Shown: positions 27,229 to 36,219 of the stretch, piece by piece
Numbering within the stretch: the stretch's first letter is position 1
Layout of the letters: each line of letters begins with the position of its first letter
Origin: Arthrobacter sp. SO5
GTDB taxonomy: Bacteria; Actinomycetota; Actinomycetes; Actinomycetales; Micrococcaceae
Length of the DNA stretch: 64,000 nucleotides
Assembly (NCBI RefSeq): GCF_020532805.1
Contig: NZ_MQTQ01000053.1
Span: 115,265-179,264, forward strand
Direction: 5' to 3'
Position numbers and translations under genes: made by a program
Notes under the pieces: model-generated
Database searches by the model: none
What the model was told of the DNA's origin: nothing
The model's input: only the letters and a program-made list of their open reading frames with translations

Positions 27229-28419
27229 ATGTCCAAAGCTGACATCGACATCAACAACCTCCCGTACGCCGACGGCGATTTCTTCGCGTTCGAGCAGCTG
27301 CTCAGCGGCAAGGAGCAGGACCGGCTGGCGGAGGTCCGGGAGTTCCTGGCCCGCGAGGTGAAGCCGATCGCCGTCGACTGCTGGAACCGCGGCGAGTTCC
27401 CGATGGAGCTGATCCCGAAGCTTGCCGAGATCGACCTCGTCAGCCCGGTCAAGCGGCAGGGTTACTCCAACTTGTTCGCCGGCATCATGCACGCCGAAAC
27501 TACCCGCGCCGACACGTCCATCGCGACCTTTATGGGCGTCCATGACGGCCTGTTCACGGGTTCCATCGAGGCCCTCGCCTCCCAGGAGCAGCAGGAAGCG
27601 TGGCTGCCGGACATCTACGCACTCAAGAAAATTGGCGCCTTCGGCCTCACCGAGCCCCTCGGCGGGTCCGACGTCGCTGGCGGCACCCGCACCACCGCAC
27701 GCCGGGAAGGCGGCAGCTGGATCCTCAACGGCGCCAAGCGCTGGATCGGCAACGCCACGTTCTCTGACTGGGTGGTCATTTACGCCCGCGACCTCGCCGA
27801 CAACCAGGTCAAGGGGTTCCTCGTTGACACGAAGACCGAGGGCTACAGCGCCACCAAGATCGAGAACAAGATCTCGCTGCGCACCGTGCAGAACGCCGAC
27901 ATCGTCCTGGACAACGTCGTGGTCCCGGACTTCTTCAAGCTCGCCAACGCCAACAGCTTCCGGGACACCAACAAGGTCCTCAAGGTCACCCGCCTGTCCG
28001 TCGCATGGCAGGCGGTCGGGCAGCAGCTCGCCGCGTTCGACGTCGCCCGCCGCTACGCTGTGGAGCGCAGCCAGTTCGGCCGCCCCATTGCCTCCTTCCA
28101 GCTTGTCCAGAACCAGCTGGTGCAGATCCTCGGTAATACCGTCAGCTCCATGGGCATGATGGTCCGGCTGTCCCAGCTGGAGGACGAGGGGCGGGCGAAG
28201 GACGAGCAGTCCGCCCTGGCCAAGGCTTTCACCACTGCCCGGATGCGCGAAAGCGTCGCCCTGGGCCGCAGCATCCTCGGCGGCAACGGGATCGTGACGG
28301 ACTACGAAATGGCCAAGGTCTTCGCTGACGCCGAAGCCATCTACTCCTACGAAGGTACCCACGAGATCAACACCCTGGTCACCGGGCGTGCCATTACCGG
28401 TATCTCCGCGATCGTCTAG
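27229..28419 (+). CDS. Acyl-CoA dehydrogenase (glutaryl-CoA dehydrogenase-like)
   Basis: The 396-residue FAD enzyme belongs to the acyl-CoA dehydrogenase family. FGLTEPLGGSDVAGGTRTTARR (about 140-162) binds FAD and substrate, and the carboxyl-terminal EAIYSYEGTHEINTLVTGRAITG holds the catalytic Glu in YEGTHEIN. The overall pattern is nearest to the glutaryl-CoA dehydrogenase branch, but the substrate is not certain. ATG 27229 follows GAAGGAACA. It is monocistronic, under a promoter carrying a palindrome shared with the leucine operon, which suggests a role in the same branched-chain or short acyl-CoA catabolism. Confidence 0.88.
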   Translation: MSKADIDINNLPYADGDFFAFEQLLSGKEQDRLAEVREFLAREVKPIAVDCWNRGEFPMELIPKLAEIDLVSPVKRQGYSNLFAGIMHAETTRADTSIATFMGVHDGLFTGSIEALASQEQQEAWLPDIYALKKIGAFGLTEPLGGSDVAGGTRTTARREGGSWILNGAKRWIGNATFSDWVVIYARDLADNQVKGFLVDTKTEGYSATKIENKISLRTVQNADIVLDNVVVPDFFKLANANSFRDTNKVLKVTRLSVAWQAVGQQLAAFDVARRYAVERSQFGRPIASFQLVQNQLVQILGNTVSSMGMMVRLSQLEDEGRAKDEQSALAKAFTTARMRESVALGRSILGGNGIVTDYEMAKVFADAEAIYSYEGTHEINTLVTGRAITGISAIV

Positions 28420-28548
28420 CCGGCCGCCCGGGACTGCACTCCGGGAACCGCGACAGCACTCCAAGAACAGCGAACCGCACGGCCGTGGCCAGTCCCCGGC
28501 CGTGCAGTCCGTTAACCGGTGGTACGCAGGCCGGAACCTGTTGGCCTT

Positions 28549-29145
28549 TCACCGGTGCGGCTCCGGCACGGGCTCCGGCACCACGGGCAGCAGGACCGAG
28601 GGCCTCTGGTCCATCACGAAAGCCATCGGATTGAGGTACTCCTCTCCGCGCCGCACACTCCAGTGGACGCACGGGTCCCGGCCGCAGTGCCCGGACCGCA
28701 CCCCACCCAGGACCTCGCCCGCCGCCACGGCGGCACCGGTCGCGAGACCACTCTCGACCGGCTCGAAGCTGCTCCGCAGCCCGTTGCCGTGGTCCACGGT
28801 GATGACGGCCCGGTCCACCACGACGCCGACGAAGCTCACCGTCCCTGGCGCCGGTGAGGTGACCGGGGCGCCGTCGTACGCCACCCGGAGGTCAACGCCG
28901 CGGTGGCCGCTCAGCCATGGCCTGGCCGGCGGGTCGAACGGCCGGAGCACCGCGGGCCTGGGGTCCAGCGGCCAGCGCCAGTCGGCCGGCCGCGCCGGCG
29001 GCGGAACGCCTGCAGCAGCAACGGGCGATAGCGCCAGGATGATGGCCCACAGCAACGCCCGGGCCACCGTACGCACGGGCACGCTCCGTCCGGTAATTGC
29101 AGGCCCCGGCATCTCGTGTCCGGCCACCTCGGGTCCAATCGTCAT
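28549..29145 (-). CDS. Secreted M23-family peptidase (LytM-like)
   Basis: The 198-residue protein has an N-terminal signal region (VARALLWAIILALSPVAAAG, about 28-47) and a C-terminal peptidase M23 domain. Zinc ligands are in GHRGVDLRV (H-x3-D), and the last His is in CVHWSVRRGEEYLNP. The usual catalytic HxH is CxH here (Cys-Val-His). Its divergent position next to rpsB is like mycobacterial Rv2891, also an M23 protein. It may trim peptidoglycan or be a non-catalytic cell-wall binder. The start at 29145 (MTIGPEV) is chosen for GGATGGG upstream; the in-frame Arg-rich extension further upstream is rejected. Confidence 0.82.
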   Translation of the reverse strand: MTIGPEVAGHEMPGPAITGRSVPVRTVARALLWAIILALSPVAAAGVPPPARPADWRWPLDPRPAVLRPFDPPARPWLSGHRGVDLRVAYDGAPVTSPAPGTVSFVGVVVDRAVITVDHGNGLRSSFEPVESGLATGAAVAAGEVLGGVRSGHCGRDPCVHWSVRRGEEYLNPMAFVMDQRPSVLLPVVPEPVPEPHR

Positions 29146-29497
29146 GAGCCCATCCTGCGGGGTCGGCAGGGCGCCGGGAACAGCCCGGCAGCGGTATGTG
29201 GACAGCCTGCGGAACGGACGCCGAGCCTTGCGCCGGGGCACTTGAAACCGTCCGATCCGGCAGTGCCCCTGTAGTACACTTGGTGGAGCAGTTTGCTGTG
29301 CCCTCATGCTTGTTCAATTCAATTCCTTTTGGATTGCCTCGGCCGGCACGCCTCATTCAGGGGTGCGGGGGAGCAGTTGCTGACTACGCGTATCCAGCCC
29401 TCCTCATTCGAAGCCTCACCACTTCAACTGCGGGAGGACTGTGCCTCTTGCGGTCCGGCCCCTGGTGGTCCGGATAAGAAGCGCAGTGGATGCCAGG

Positions 29498-29567
29498 AGC
29501 ACCGCCCGCCTGGGTGGTGCTAGTAACCGTCAACTATTGGCAGGGTAAGAGAGCCCGTGGGTTCTCT
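29498..29567 (+). promoter_or_regulatory. rpsB leader with two hairpins
   Basis: The 452-base spacer between the M23 gene and rpsB has no gene. Two stems lie shortly before rpsB: 29498-29507 with 29512-29521 (one wobble, loop GCCT), and 29548-29556 with 29559-29567 (one wobble, two-base loop, so probably opened at the tip). The second ends 31 bases before the rpsB start. Neither is followed by a T-run. They are candidates for autogenous control by S2, by analogy with rpsB leaders elsewhere; no homology to a named motif was recognised. I could not identify the promoter. Confidence 0.45.
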
Positions 29568-29597
29568 CATGAATGACCTGCCGGAAGGAGCGTCGGC

Positions 29598-30500
29598 ATG
29601 CCCGTCGTAACTATGCGCCAGCTGCTTGACAGCGGCGTCCACTTTGGACACCAGACCCGCCGTTGGAACCCGAAGATGAAGCGATTCATCTTCACGGAGC
29701 GCAACGGCATCTACATCATTGACCTGCAGCAGTCCCTGTCCTACATCGACCGTGCCTACGAGTTCGTGAAGGCCACCGTTGCACACGGCGGCACCGTTCT
29801 CTTCGTCGGCACCAAGAAGCAGGCGCAGGAATCCATCGCCGAGCAGGCCACCCGCGTGGGCCAGCCGTACGTGAACCAGCGTTGGCTCGGCGGTATGCTG
29901 ACCAACTTCCAGACCGTCTCCAAGCGCATCCAGCGCATGAAGGAACTGGAAGAGATCGACTTCGACGACGTCGCCGGTTCCGCTTACACGAAGAAGGAAC
30001 TGCTGCTCCTTCGCCGCGAACTCACCAAGCTGAACACCAACCTCGGTGGTATCCGCAACCTGACCAAGGCGCCGTCCGCGCTGTGGATCGTTGACACCAA
30101 GAAGGAACACCTTGCTGTCGACGAGGCCAAGAAGCTGAACATCCCGGTTGTTGCGATCCTGGACACCAACTGCGATCCCGACGAAGTCGACTTCCCGATC
30201 CCGGGTAACGACGACGCCATCCGCTCCGTGAACCTGCTGACCCGCGTTGTTGCTGACGCCGTTGCCGAGGGCCTCATCGCCCGTAACCAGCGCGCCACCG
30301 GCACCACGGAAGCTCCGGAAGAGCCGCTCGCCGAGTGGGAGCGCGAGCTCCTCGAAGGCAGCAAGACCGAAGAGGCTCCGGCCGCTGAGGTAGCACCGGC
30401 AGCTGAGGCTCCGGCCGCCGAAGAAGCACCCGCTGCAGAGGAAGCCCCGGCAGCTGCCGAGGCCGAAGTTGCTGACGACGCCGCTGGCGAAACCAAGTAA
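29598..30500 (+). CDS. rpsB: 30S ribosomal protein S2
   Basis: A 300-residue S2. The start [27 protein letters not shown] is diagnostic, with [12 protein letters not shown] near residue 96 and [13 protein letters not shown] near 180. The C-terminal 50 residues are an Ala/Glu/Pro repeat tail ([16 protein letters not shown]), a low-complexity extension seen in Micrococcaceae S2 and probably disordered. The RBS GGAAGGAG precedes ATG 29598. It is followed by tsf as in almost all bacteria, with a stable hairpin in the 136-base gap. Confidence 0.98.
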   Translation: MPVVTMRQLLDSGVHFGHQTRRWNPKMKRFIFTERNGIYIIDLQQSLSYIDRAYEFVKATVAHGGTVLFVGTKKQAQESIAEQATRVGQPYVNQRWLGGMLTNFQTVSKRIQRMKELEEIDFDDVAGSAYTKKELLLLRRELTKLNTNLGGIRNLTKAPSALWIVDTKKEHLAVDEAKKLNIPVVAILDTNCDPDEVDFPIPGNDDAIRSVNLLTRVVADAVAEGLIARNQRATGTTEAPEEPLAEWERELLEGSKTEEAPAAEVAPAAEAPAAEEAPAAEEAPAAAEAEVADDAAGETK

Positions 30501-30556
30501 CTCAGCACAAGTAAATCCGGATCACCCCGCACGCTGTCCGCAGCGTAGGGGGTACT

Positions 30557-30595
30557 GACAGGATGGCCGCTCACCGGGTGAGCAGCCGTCCTGTC
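30557..30595 (+). terminator. Strong hairpin between rpsB and tsf (attenuator-like)
   Basis: Arms 30557-30574 and 30578-30595 pair at 16 of 18 positions, with loop CGG. There is no following T-run, so it may act as an RNA-processing or stability element that sets the rpsB to tsf ratio, rather than as a full terminator. Confidence 0.6.
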
Positions 30596-30636
30596 GGTCC
30601 GTACACCACATAAAATTTCTAGACAGAGGGGTTCAC

Positions 30637-31473
30637 ATGGCGAACTACACTGCCGCTGATATCAAGGCTCTGCGCGAGCGCACTGGCGCCGGCATGATGG
30701 ATGTCAAGAAGGCTCTTGACGAAGCCAACGGTGACGCCGAGAAGGCCATCGAGATCATCCGCATCAAGGGCCTGAAGGGCGCTACCAAGCGCGAGGGCCG
30801 CTCCACCGCGGAAGGCCTGGTTGCGGCCAAGGTCGACGGCGGCGTCGGCGTAATGATCGAAGTTAACTGCGAGACCGACTTCGTCGCCAAGGCTGACAAG
30901 TTCATCCAGCTCGCGGACAAGGTCCTGGCCGTTGCCGTTGAGTCCGGCGCTTCCGACCTCGACGCCCTGCTGGCCACCGAGGTCGACGGCAAGCCGCTGT
31001 CCGAGGTCGTCGTCGAAGAGGGCGCCGTGCTGGGCGAGAAGGTTGTCGTCCGCCGCATCTCCCGCATCGAGGGCGGAACGGTCGACGCTTACCTGCACAA
31101 GACCTCCAAGGATCTCCCGGCCCAGGTCGGCGTCCTGTTCGCTGTTGAGGGCGAAGGCGAAGCAGCTGCCACGGCAGCCCACGACGTCGCTGTCCACATC
31201 GCCGCGATGTCCCCGAACTACCTCTCCCGCGAGGATGTTCCGGCTGAGCTCGTCGAGTCCGAGCGCCGCATCGCCGAGGAAACCGCCAAGGCTGAAGGCA
31301 AGCCCGAGGCTGCTATGACCAAGATTGTGGAAGGCCGTGTCACGGGCTTCTACAAGGGCGAGGTTCTCCTCGACCAGGCATTCGCCAAGGATGCCAAGAA
31401 GTCTGTCGCGCAGGTCCTCACAGAGGCCGGCGTCAAGGGCACCGCGTTCGCGCGGTTCCGCGTCGGCTCCTAA
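30637..31473 (+). CDS. tsf: Elongation factor Ts
   Basis: The 278-residue guanine-nucleotide exchange factor for EF-Tu. The UBA-like N-terminus IKALRERTGAGMMDVKKALDEANGDAEKAIEIIR is diagnostic, followed by the core with MIEVNCETDFVAKADKF and the C-terminal module ending QVLTEAGVKGTAFARFRVGS. ATG 30637 has AGAGGGG upstream. A strong terminator lies 57 bases after its stop, so pyrH has its own promoter or depends on read-through. Confidence 0.98.
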   Translation: MANYTAADIKALRERTGAGMMDVKKALDEANGDAEKAIEIIRIKGLKGATKREGRSTAEGLVAAKVDGGVGVMIEVNCETDFVAKADKFIQLADKVLAVAVESGASDLDALLATEVDGKPLSEVVVEEGAVLGEKVVVRRISRIEGGTVDAYLHKTSKDLPAQVGVLFAVEGEGEAAATAAHDVAVHIAAMSPNYLSREDVPAELVESERRIAEETAKAEGKPEAAMTKIVEGRVTGFYKGEVLLDQAFAKDAKKSVAQVLTEAGVKGTAFARFRVGS

Positions 31474-31530
31474 TCAGGGACTGATCACGGCTGGTCAGGC
31501 ACTTGTCAGATACTAGCCAGACACGCTAAG

Positions 31531-31560
31531 GGGGTGGTCACCGCGGTGGCCACCCCTTTT
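31531..31560 (+). terminator. Intrinsic terminator after tsf
   Basis: Stem 31531-31542 / 31545-31556 has one wobble and a two-base GC loop (opening to a larger loop in practice), followed by TTTT at 31557-31560. Confidence 0.85.
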
Positions 31561-31582
31561 GCATGCACCCGTGGCGGCCGGC

Positions 31583-31634
31583 CACGAAAGCCCGTCACGA
31601 AAGCCGGCCACGAAAGCCGGCCACGAAAGCCGGG
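31583..31634. repeat. Four tandem 13-bp repeats CACGAAAGCCGGC
   Basis: Four head-to-tail units occupy 31583-31595, 31596-31608, 31609-31621 and 31622-31634. Units 2 and 3 are identical, unit 1 ends CCCGT and unit 4 ends CCGGG. They lie between the tsf terminator and the pyrH start, in non-coding DNA. The array may vary in number between strains. Confidence 0.9.
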
Positions 31635-31708
31635 CACGACAGGGCGGAGTGACGTCTTTAGCCCCCAGCACGATAACCTTTTTCAGAGTTCACCAACGGG
31701 AAGGCACC

Positions 31709-32446
31709 ATGGAAACCGTCAGTACTTCCGCCCAGCCAAAGAAGACCAAGCGCCGCGTCCTCCTGAAGCTCTCCGGTGAGGTCTTCGGCGGCGGCAAGCT
31801 CGGCGTCGACCCGGACACCGTCCGCGGCGTTGCCAAGCAGATCGCCGCCGCGGTCCCCGACGTCGAGGTCGCGATCGTCGTCGGCGGCGGGAACTTCTTC
31901 CGCGGTGCCGAACTGTCGCAGAGCGGCATGGACCGCTCCCGTGCCGACTACATGGGGATGCTCGGCACCGTCATGAACTGCCTCGCGCTCCAGGACTTCC
32001 TGGAACAGGCAGGCGTGGAGACCCGCGTCCAGAGCGCCATCACCATGGGCCAGGTCGCAGAGGCGTACATTCCGCGCCGCGCCATCCGCCACATGGAAAA
32101 GGGCCGCGTTGTCATCTTCGGCGCCGGCGCCGGTCTGCCGTACTTCTCCACGGACACCGTGGCGGCACAGCGGGCCATGGAGGTCCACGCCGACGTCGTC
32201 CTGATGGCCAAGAGCGGCGTCGACGGCGTCTACACCGCCGACCCGAAGAAGGACCCCACCGCGGAAAAGCTCCACCGCCTCAGCTACGACGACGCCCTGC
32301 GCCGCGACATCCGGGTGATGGACCAGACCGCCATGACCATGTGCAAGGACAACAACCTGACCATGGTGGTGTTCGGCATGGAAGGCGAAGGCAACGTCAC
32401 CAGGGCAATTCTGGGCGAGGACCTGGGCACCGTAGTGACCCCCTAG
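31709..32446 (+). CDS. pyrH: UMP kinase
   Basis: The 245-residue hexameric amino-acid-kinase-fold enzyme phosphorylates UMP to [18 protein letters not shown] binds ATP/UMP near the N-terminus, and [30 protein letters not shown] and the ATP lid region [20 protein letters not shown] follow. Start ATG 31709 has GGGAAGG upstream, and a longer frame reaching back to 31559 crosses the tandem repeats and is rejected. The gene lies between tsf and frr in the conserved order. Confidence 0.97.
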   Translation: METVSTSAQPKKTKRRVLLKLSGEVFGGGKLGVDPDTVRGVAKQIAAAVPDVEVAIVVGGGNFFRGAELSQSGMDRSRADYMGMLGTVMNCLALQDFLEQAGVETRVQSAITMGQVAEAYIPRRAIRHMEKGRVVIFGAGAGLPYFSTDTVAAQRAMEVHADVVLMAKSGVDGVYTADPKKDPTAEKLHRLSYDDALRRDIRVMDQTAMTMCKDNNLTMVVFGMEGEGNVTRAILGEDLGTVVTP

Positions 32447-32568
32447 CAACGGCTAGGATGTTTTCAGGACAGTTCGGCTCGCCGCAGCAGGCGGTGGGCC
32501 GCCGGAACATTACCAAGACCGCGCAGCACTCCGCCAGCGGCGGGGGAACCAATTTCTGAGGAGAGATC

Positions 32569-33126
32569 GTGATCGAAGAAACCTTGCTCGAAGCCGGGGA
32601 CAAGATGGACAAGGCGGTTGAAGTAGCCAAGGAAGACTTCGCCTCGATCCGGACCGGCCGCGCCAACCCGGGCCTCTACAACAAGGTCCTGGTGGATTAC
32701 TACGGTTCACCCACGCCGTTGCAGCAGCTGGCCTCCTTTGCCATCCCAGACGCCCGCACCATCCTGATCACGCCGTTCGACAAGTCCGCCCTGCGGGAGA
32801 TCGAACGGGCCCTGAGCGACTCCGAGGTGGGAGCCAACCCCTCCAACGATGGCAGCGTTATCCGGATCACCATCCCGGACCTCACGCAGGAGCGCCGCAA
32901 GGAATACGTCAAGATCGTCAAAAGCAAGGGCGAGGACGCCAAGGTGTCCATCCGGAACATCCGCCGCAAGGCCAAGGAATCCCTGGACAAGCTGGTCAAG
33001 GACGGCGACGCCGGCGAGGACGAGGGCAGCCGCGGCGAAAAGGAACTCGACGCCATGACCAAGGCTCACGTCGATGGCATCGACGAGCTGCTCAAGCGCA
33101 AGGAAGCCGAGCTGCTCGAGGTCTGA
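32569..33126 (+). CDS. frr: Ribosome recycling factor
   Basis: A 185-residue protein that splits post-termination ribosomes together with [33 protein letters not shown] and [14 protein letters not shown] are diagnostic, followed by the helical [24 protein letters not shown]. The GTG start at 32569 follows GAGGAGAGATC. Its stop TGA overlaps the cdsA ATG (TGATGG). The 122-base gap from pyrH shows no recognised signal. Confidence 0.98.
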   Translation: MIEETLLEAGDKMDKAVEVAKEDFASIRTGRANPGLYNKVLVDYYGSPTPLQQLASFAIPDARTILITPFDKSALREIERALSDSEVGANPSNDGSVIRITIPDLTQERRKEYVKIVKSKGEDAKVSIRNIRRKAKESLDKLVKDGDAGEDEGSRGEKELDAMTKAHVDGIDELLKRKEAELLEV

Positions 33127-34043
33127 TGGGGGCGGAACAGCAGGCGCCCGGGCCCGGTGTGCGGGCGCGGGGGAAACAACGCAAGAACCCGACTCCGAAA
33201 GCCGGCAGGAACCTTCCTGCCGCCACCGCGGTGGGCCTTGGCATGCTGTTCTTCGTCCTGGGCGGACTGCTGTTCTTTCCGCTGGGCTTTGTCCTCATTG
33301 TCACCGCTTTTGCGATCTTTGGCGTGTGGGAGGTCTTCCGGGCCCTGGAGGCCTCCGGCACCCGGTTGCCGATCATCCCGGTGATGACCGGCACCGTGGC
33401 AATGCCCGCGGCCGCCTATTTCGGCGGCACGGAAAGCCTCCTGTTCGCCATGATGCTCAGCAGCGTCGCGGTGCTTCTCTGGCGCTCGCTCGAGGGTGCG
33501 GCCGGTTCGGCGCGCGGCATCTTTGCCGGCGTGTTCACGCTCGCCTGGGTGCCGTTCCTGATCAGCTTCGCGCTGCTTCCGCTGCATACCGCGGAGGTTG
33601 CGACGCCAAAGGGGCTCTGGCCCGACGTCGTGCCGCCGGGTGCGCTGGAGGTCGCTACCCTTCTGCTGCTGGTGGTCTCCAATGACACCTTCGGCTACCT
33701 CGTGGGTGCCTCGCTCGGCAAGCACCCGATGGCCCCCAAGATCAGCCCCAAGAAGACGTGGGAGGGCTTCGCCGGCTCGATCGCCGGAGCGATGGTGGTC
33801 GGCGTGGTGGCCGCCGTCTTCGTGCTGGACCGGCCGTGGTGGGTCGGTGCGGTACTCGCCGTCGGCATGGTCACCGCTGCCACGGCCGGGGACTTGGCCG
33901 AATCCATGGTGAAGCGCGAGTTGGGCATCAAGGATATGAGCAGCATCCTGCCCGGCCACGGCGGCGTCATGGACCGGCTGGACTCGATCGTTTTTGCCTC
34001 CCCGGTGGCCTTTATCCTCTACTCGGCCATGGCAGGCGCGTAG
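33126..34043 (+). CDS. cdsA: Phosphatidate cytidylyltransferase
   Basis: The 305-residue membrane enzyme makes CDP-diacylglycerol from phosphatidic acid and CTP. About eight hydrophobic helices are visible. The family signature is complete near the C-terminus: SMVKRELGIKDMSSILPGHG followed by GVMDRLDS. The N-terminal 30 residues are basic and cytoplasmic. Translation is coupled to frr by a one-base stop/start overlap. The product feeds CDP-alcohol phosphatidyltransferases such as the one at 23938. Confidence 0.95.
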   Translation: MGAEQQAPGPGVRARGKQRKNPTPKAGRNLPAATAVGLGMLFFVLGGLLFFPLGFVLIVTAFAIFGVWEVFRALEASGTRLPIIPVMTGTVAMPAAAYFGGTESLLFAMMLSSVAVLLWRSLEGAAGSARGIFAGVFTLAWVPFLISFALLPLHTAEVATPKGLWPDVVPPGALEVATLLLLVVSNDTFGYLVGASLGKHPMAPKISPKKTWEGFAGSIAGAMVVGVVAAVFVLDRPWWVGAVLAVGMVTAATAGDLAESMVKRELGIKDMSSILPGHGGVMDRLDSIVFASPVAFILYSAMAGA

Positions 34044-34130
34044 GGCCACGTCCCATCCACCCTCGCTCCAACGTCCGGCCCCTCGAACGGTGCCGCGCAA
34101 CCGAACGGCATTGAAGGAAACATAGTTACA

Positions 34131-34709
34131 GTGGACATTCAACGGCAGATTCCTGCTTCCTTTGACCGCGTGCAGCGGAACCAGTACGGCTACAACGCCA
34201 AGCAGGTCGATCAGTTCCTGCAACGCGCCCGCGTGTCCTTCGAGTCCAAGAGGACAGACGGCCGCCCGGTCCGGAGCGCCGATGTCCGCGCCGTTTCCTT
34301 CGATCCCGTCAAGGGCGGCTACGCCGCTGCCGGGGTGGACGCGGCACTGGACCGCCTGGAAGACGCCCTCGCCAGGCGCGAACGCGACGAACTGGTCGCC
34401 GAGCGGGGCGAGGAAGCGTGGCTGCGGGAAATCGGCAAGCTCGCCGGCTTGCTCCGCGGCCGCCTGCACCGTCCCGACGGCCAGCGCTTCCGGCGCCCCG
34501 CCAAGCCCAAGGTCCGAAGTTACAACACCACCGACGTGGATGACCTCTGCCACGAGCTGATCGGCTACCTGGAAAAGGACCAGCCGCTGAGCGTGGACAA
34601 CGTCCGGCGCGCCGTCTTCCGGCCGGCCGTGGGACGCGACGGCTACGAGGAAAGCCAGGTTGACGCTTTCCTGGACCGAATCGTCGAACTGATGTCCGCG
34701 ATCGACTAA
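34131..34709 (+). CDS. DivIVA-domain repeat protein
   Basis: A 192-residue soluble protein with repeated short DivIVA-like segments. Residues about 10-35 (FDRVQRNQYGYNAKQVDQFLQRAR), 53-80 (VSFDPVKGGYAAAGVDAALDRLEDAL) and 160-190 (VFRPAVGRDGYEESQVDAFL) each follow the pattern F-x3-x-G-Y-x3-V-D-x-F-L/D-R of actinobacterial DivI1A-domain proteins. The full coiled-coil tail of DivIVA/Wag31 is missing, so it is a small relative, probably linked to polar growth or division. GTG 34131 fits the first repeat. It follows cdsA after 87 bases. Confidence 0.8.
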   Translation: MDIQRQIPASFDRVQRNQYGYNAKQVDQFLQRARVSFESKRTDGRPVRSADVRAVSFDPVKGGYAAAGVDAALDRLEDALARRERDELVAERGEEAWLREIGKLAGLLRGRLHRPDGQRFRRPAKPKVRSYNTTDVDDLCHELIGYLEKDQPLSVDNVRRAVFRPAVGRDGYEESQVDAFLDRIVELMSAID

Positions 34710-34745
34710 GGACCGCTGCAGCGGGAGCAAATTCCCCCGGGACCG

Positions 34746-36212
34746 CTAACGCTCGGTGGCGAGGGGCCGTTCCGGGGTGTGCAGCCGGGTCATCAGCCGG
34801 GTGATGGTCCGTGGCACGCGGTCCCTGGTCGCGCGGGAGACGAGGACCATCACGGCGAACGCTGCCGGCACCGTCCAGGCGGCGGGCAGCGCCAGCCACG
34901 ACGGCGTCCCGGCCGCGCCCAACACGGACCCCGCCACCATGGCACCGCCGCACAAAACCCCGCCCGTCACCATGCCGGCGATGGCGCCAGCGTCCGTCAG
35001 CCCCCGCCACCAGATGCCCAACAGCAGCACGGGGCAGATCGTTGAGGCTGTGAACGCAAAGACCAGCCCCACGCTTCCGGCCAGCGCGAGCGAGTCCGTC
35101 ATTGACGCGATCCCCAGCGGCACCAGCGCGGAGATCAGCGCAGCCCAGCGGAAACCGCGCACACTCCCGCCCAGCAGATCCTGGCTGATCACCCCGGCGA
35201 GAGAGACCACCAGCCCGGACGTTGTGGAGAGGAAGGCGGCGAAGGCGCCCGCCACCACGAGGGCGGAGAGCAGGTCGCCTGCCATTCCGCCGACCATCCG
35301 GCCCGGCAGCAGCAGCACCAGTGCATCGGCCTGCCCGCTTTGCGCCAGTCCAGGGGCAAACGTGCGGCCGGTCAGCCCGTAGGCAGTCGGTAACAGGTAG
35401 AAGACCGAGAGCAGGCCCAGGACAATCAGCGTGGTCCGGCGGGCCGACTGCCCGTCCGGGTTGGTATAGAACCGGACCAGGACGTGCGGCAGCCCCAAGG
35501 TTCCGAACAGGAGGGCAACCAGCAACGAGATGGTCTGGTACGGCCCCGCGGCGGGAGCGCCCGTGGGGTTCACGGCGGCGTCGGCCGCCGCGGGGGTCCC
35601 GTTGGAGGCCAGCATGAACAGGATGAAGAGGATCGGCACGGCCAGTGCCGTCAGCTTGAGCCAGTACTGGAAGGCCTGGACGAAGGTGATGGAACGCATT
35701 CCGCCCGCGATGACGGTGAAGCAGACGACGGCGACCACCGCCACCTGCCCCACCCACGCGGGCAGCCCGGTGGTGATCCGGATGGCCAGCGCCGCGCCGT
35801 GCAGCTGCGGGACGATGTAGAGCCAGCCGACCATCACCACCACAAGGCTCGTGACCCGCCGTGCGGCCCGCGAATCGAGCCGTGCCTCGGTGAAGTCCGG
35901 AATCGTGTAGGCGCCGGAGCGGCGCAGCGGGGCGGCCACGAACAAGAGCAGCATGAGGTACCCGGCGGTGTAGCCGACGGGGAACCACAGGGCATCCGTG
36001 CCGGAGAGCAGGATGAGGCCGGCGACGCCGAGGAAGCTGGCGGCGGAAAGGTACTCACCGCCGATCGCCGAGGCATTCCACCACGGCCGGACGGTGCGGG
36101 ATGCCACGTAGAAGTCCCCGGTGGTGCGGGAGATCCGCAGCCCGTAGAAGCCGAAGGCGGCGGTGGCCAGCGAAACGGCGACGAACGCCGCGATTCCGAC
36201 TACCGGGTTCAC
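34746..36212 (-). CDS. Sodium/solute symporter (acetate/monocarboxylate type)
   Basis: The 488-residue SSS-family transporter has about 13 helices. It shows the ActP/MctC-like start GLRISRTTGDFYVASRTVRPWWNASAIGGEYLSAASFLG and the downstream LFGTLGLPHVLVRFYTNPDGQSARRT, both conserved in acetate/pyruvate permeases. It should import a monocarboxylate with Na+ or H+. It is the last gene of an operon with a two-component system and a small membrane partner, seven bases behind the latter. The GTG start at 36212 is used. It is a paralogue of the symporter at 39187, with a clearly different sequence. Confidence 0.9.
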   Translation of the reverse strand: MNPVVGIAAFVAVSLATAAFGFYGLRISRTTGDFYVASRTVRPWWNASAIGGEYLSAASFLGVAGLILLSGTDALWFPVGYTAGYLMLLLFVAAPLRRSGAYTIPDFTEARLDSRAARRVTSLVVVMVGWLYIVPQLHGAALAIRITTGLPAWVGQVAVVAVVCFTVIAGGMRSITFVQAFQYWLKLTALAVPILFILFMLASNGTPAAADAAVNPTGAPAAGPYQTISLLVALLFGTLGLPHVLVRFYTNPDGQSARRTTLIVLGLLSVFYLLPTAYGLTGRTFAPGLAQSGQADALVLLLPGRMVGGMAGDLLSALVVAGAFAAFLSTTSGLVVSLAGVISQDLLGGSVRGFRWAALISALVPLGIASMTDSLALAGSVGLVFAFTASTICPVLLLGIWWRGLTDAGAIAGMVTGGVLCGGAMVAGSVLGAAGTPSWLALPAAWTVPAAFAVMVLVSRATRDRVPRTITRLMTRLHTPERPLATER

Positions 36213-36219
36213 CGGCGCC

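Noticed and set aside
31583..31634. CRISPR array
   Set aside because: The units are 13 bases, head to tail and without spacers; no cas genes are in the window.
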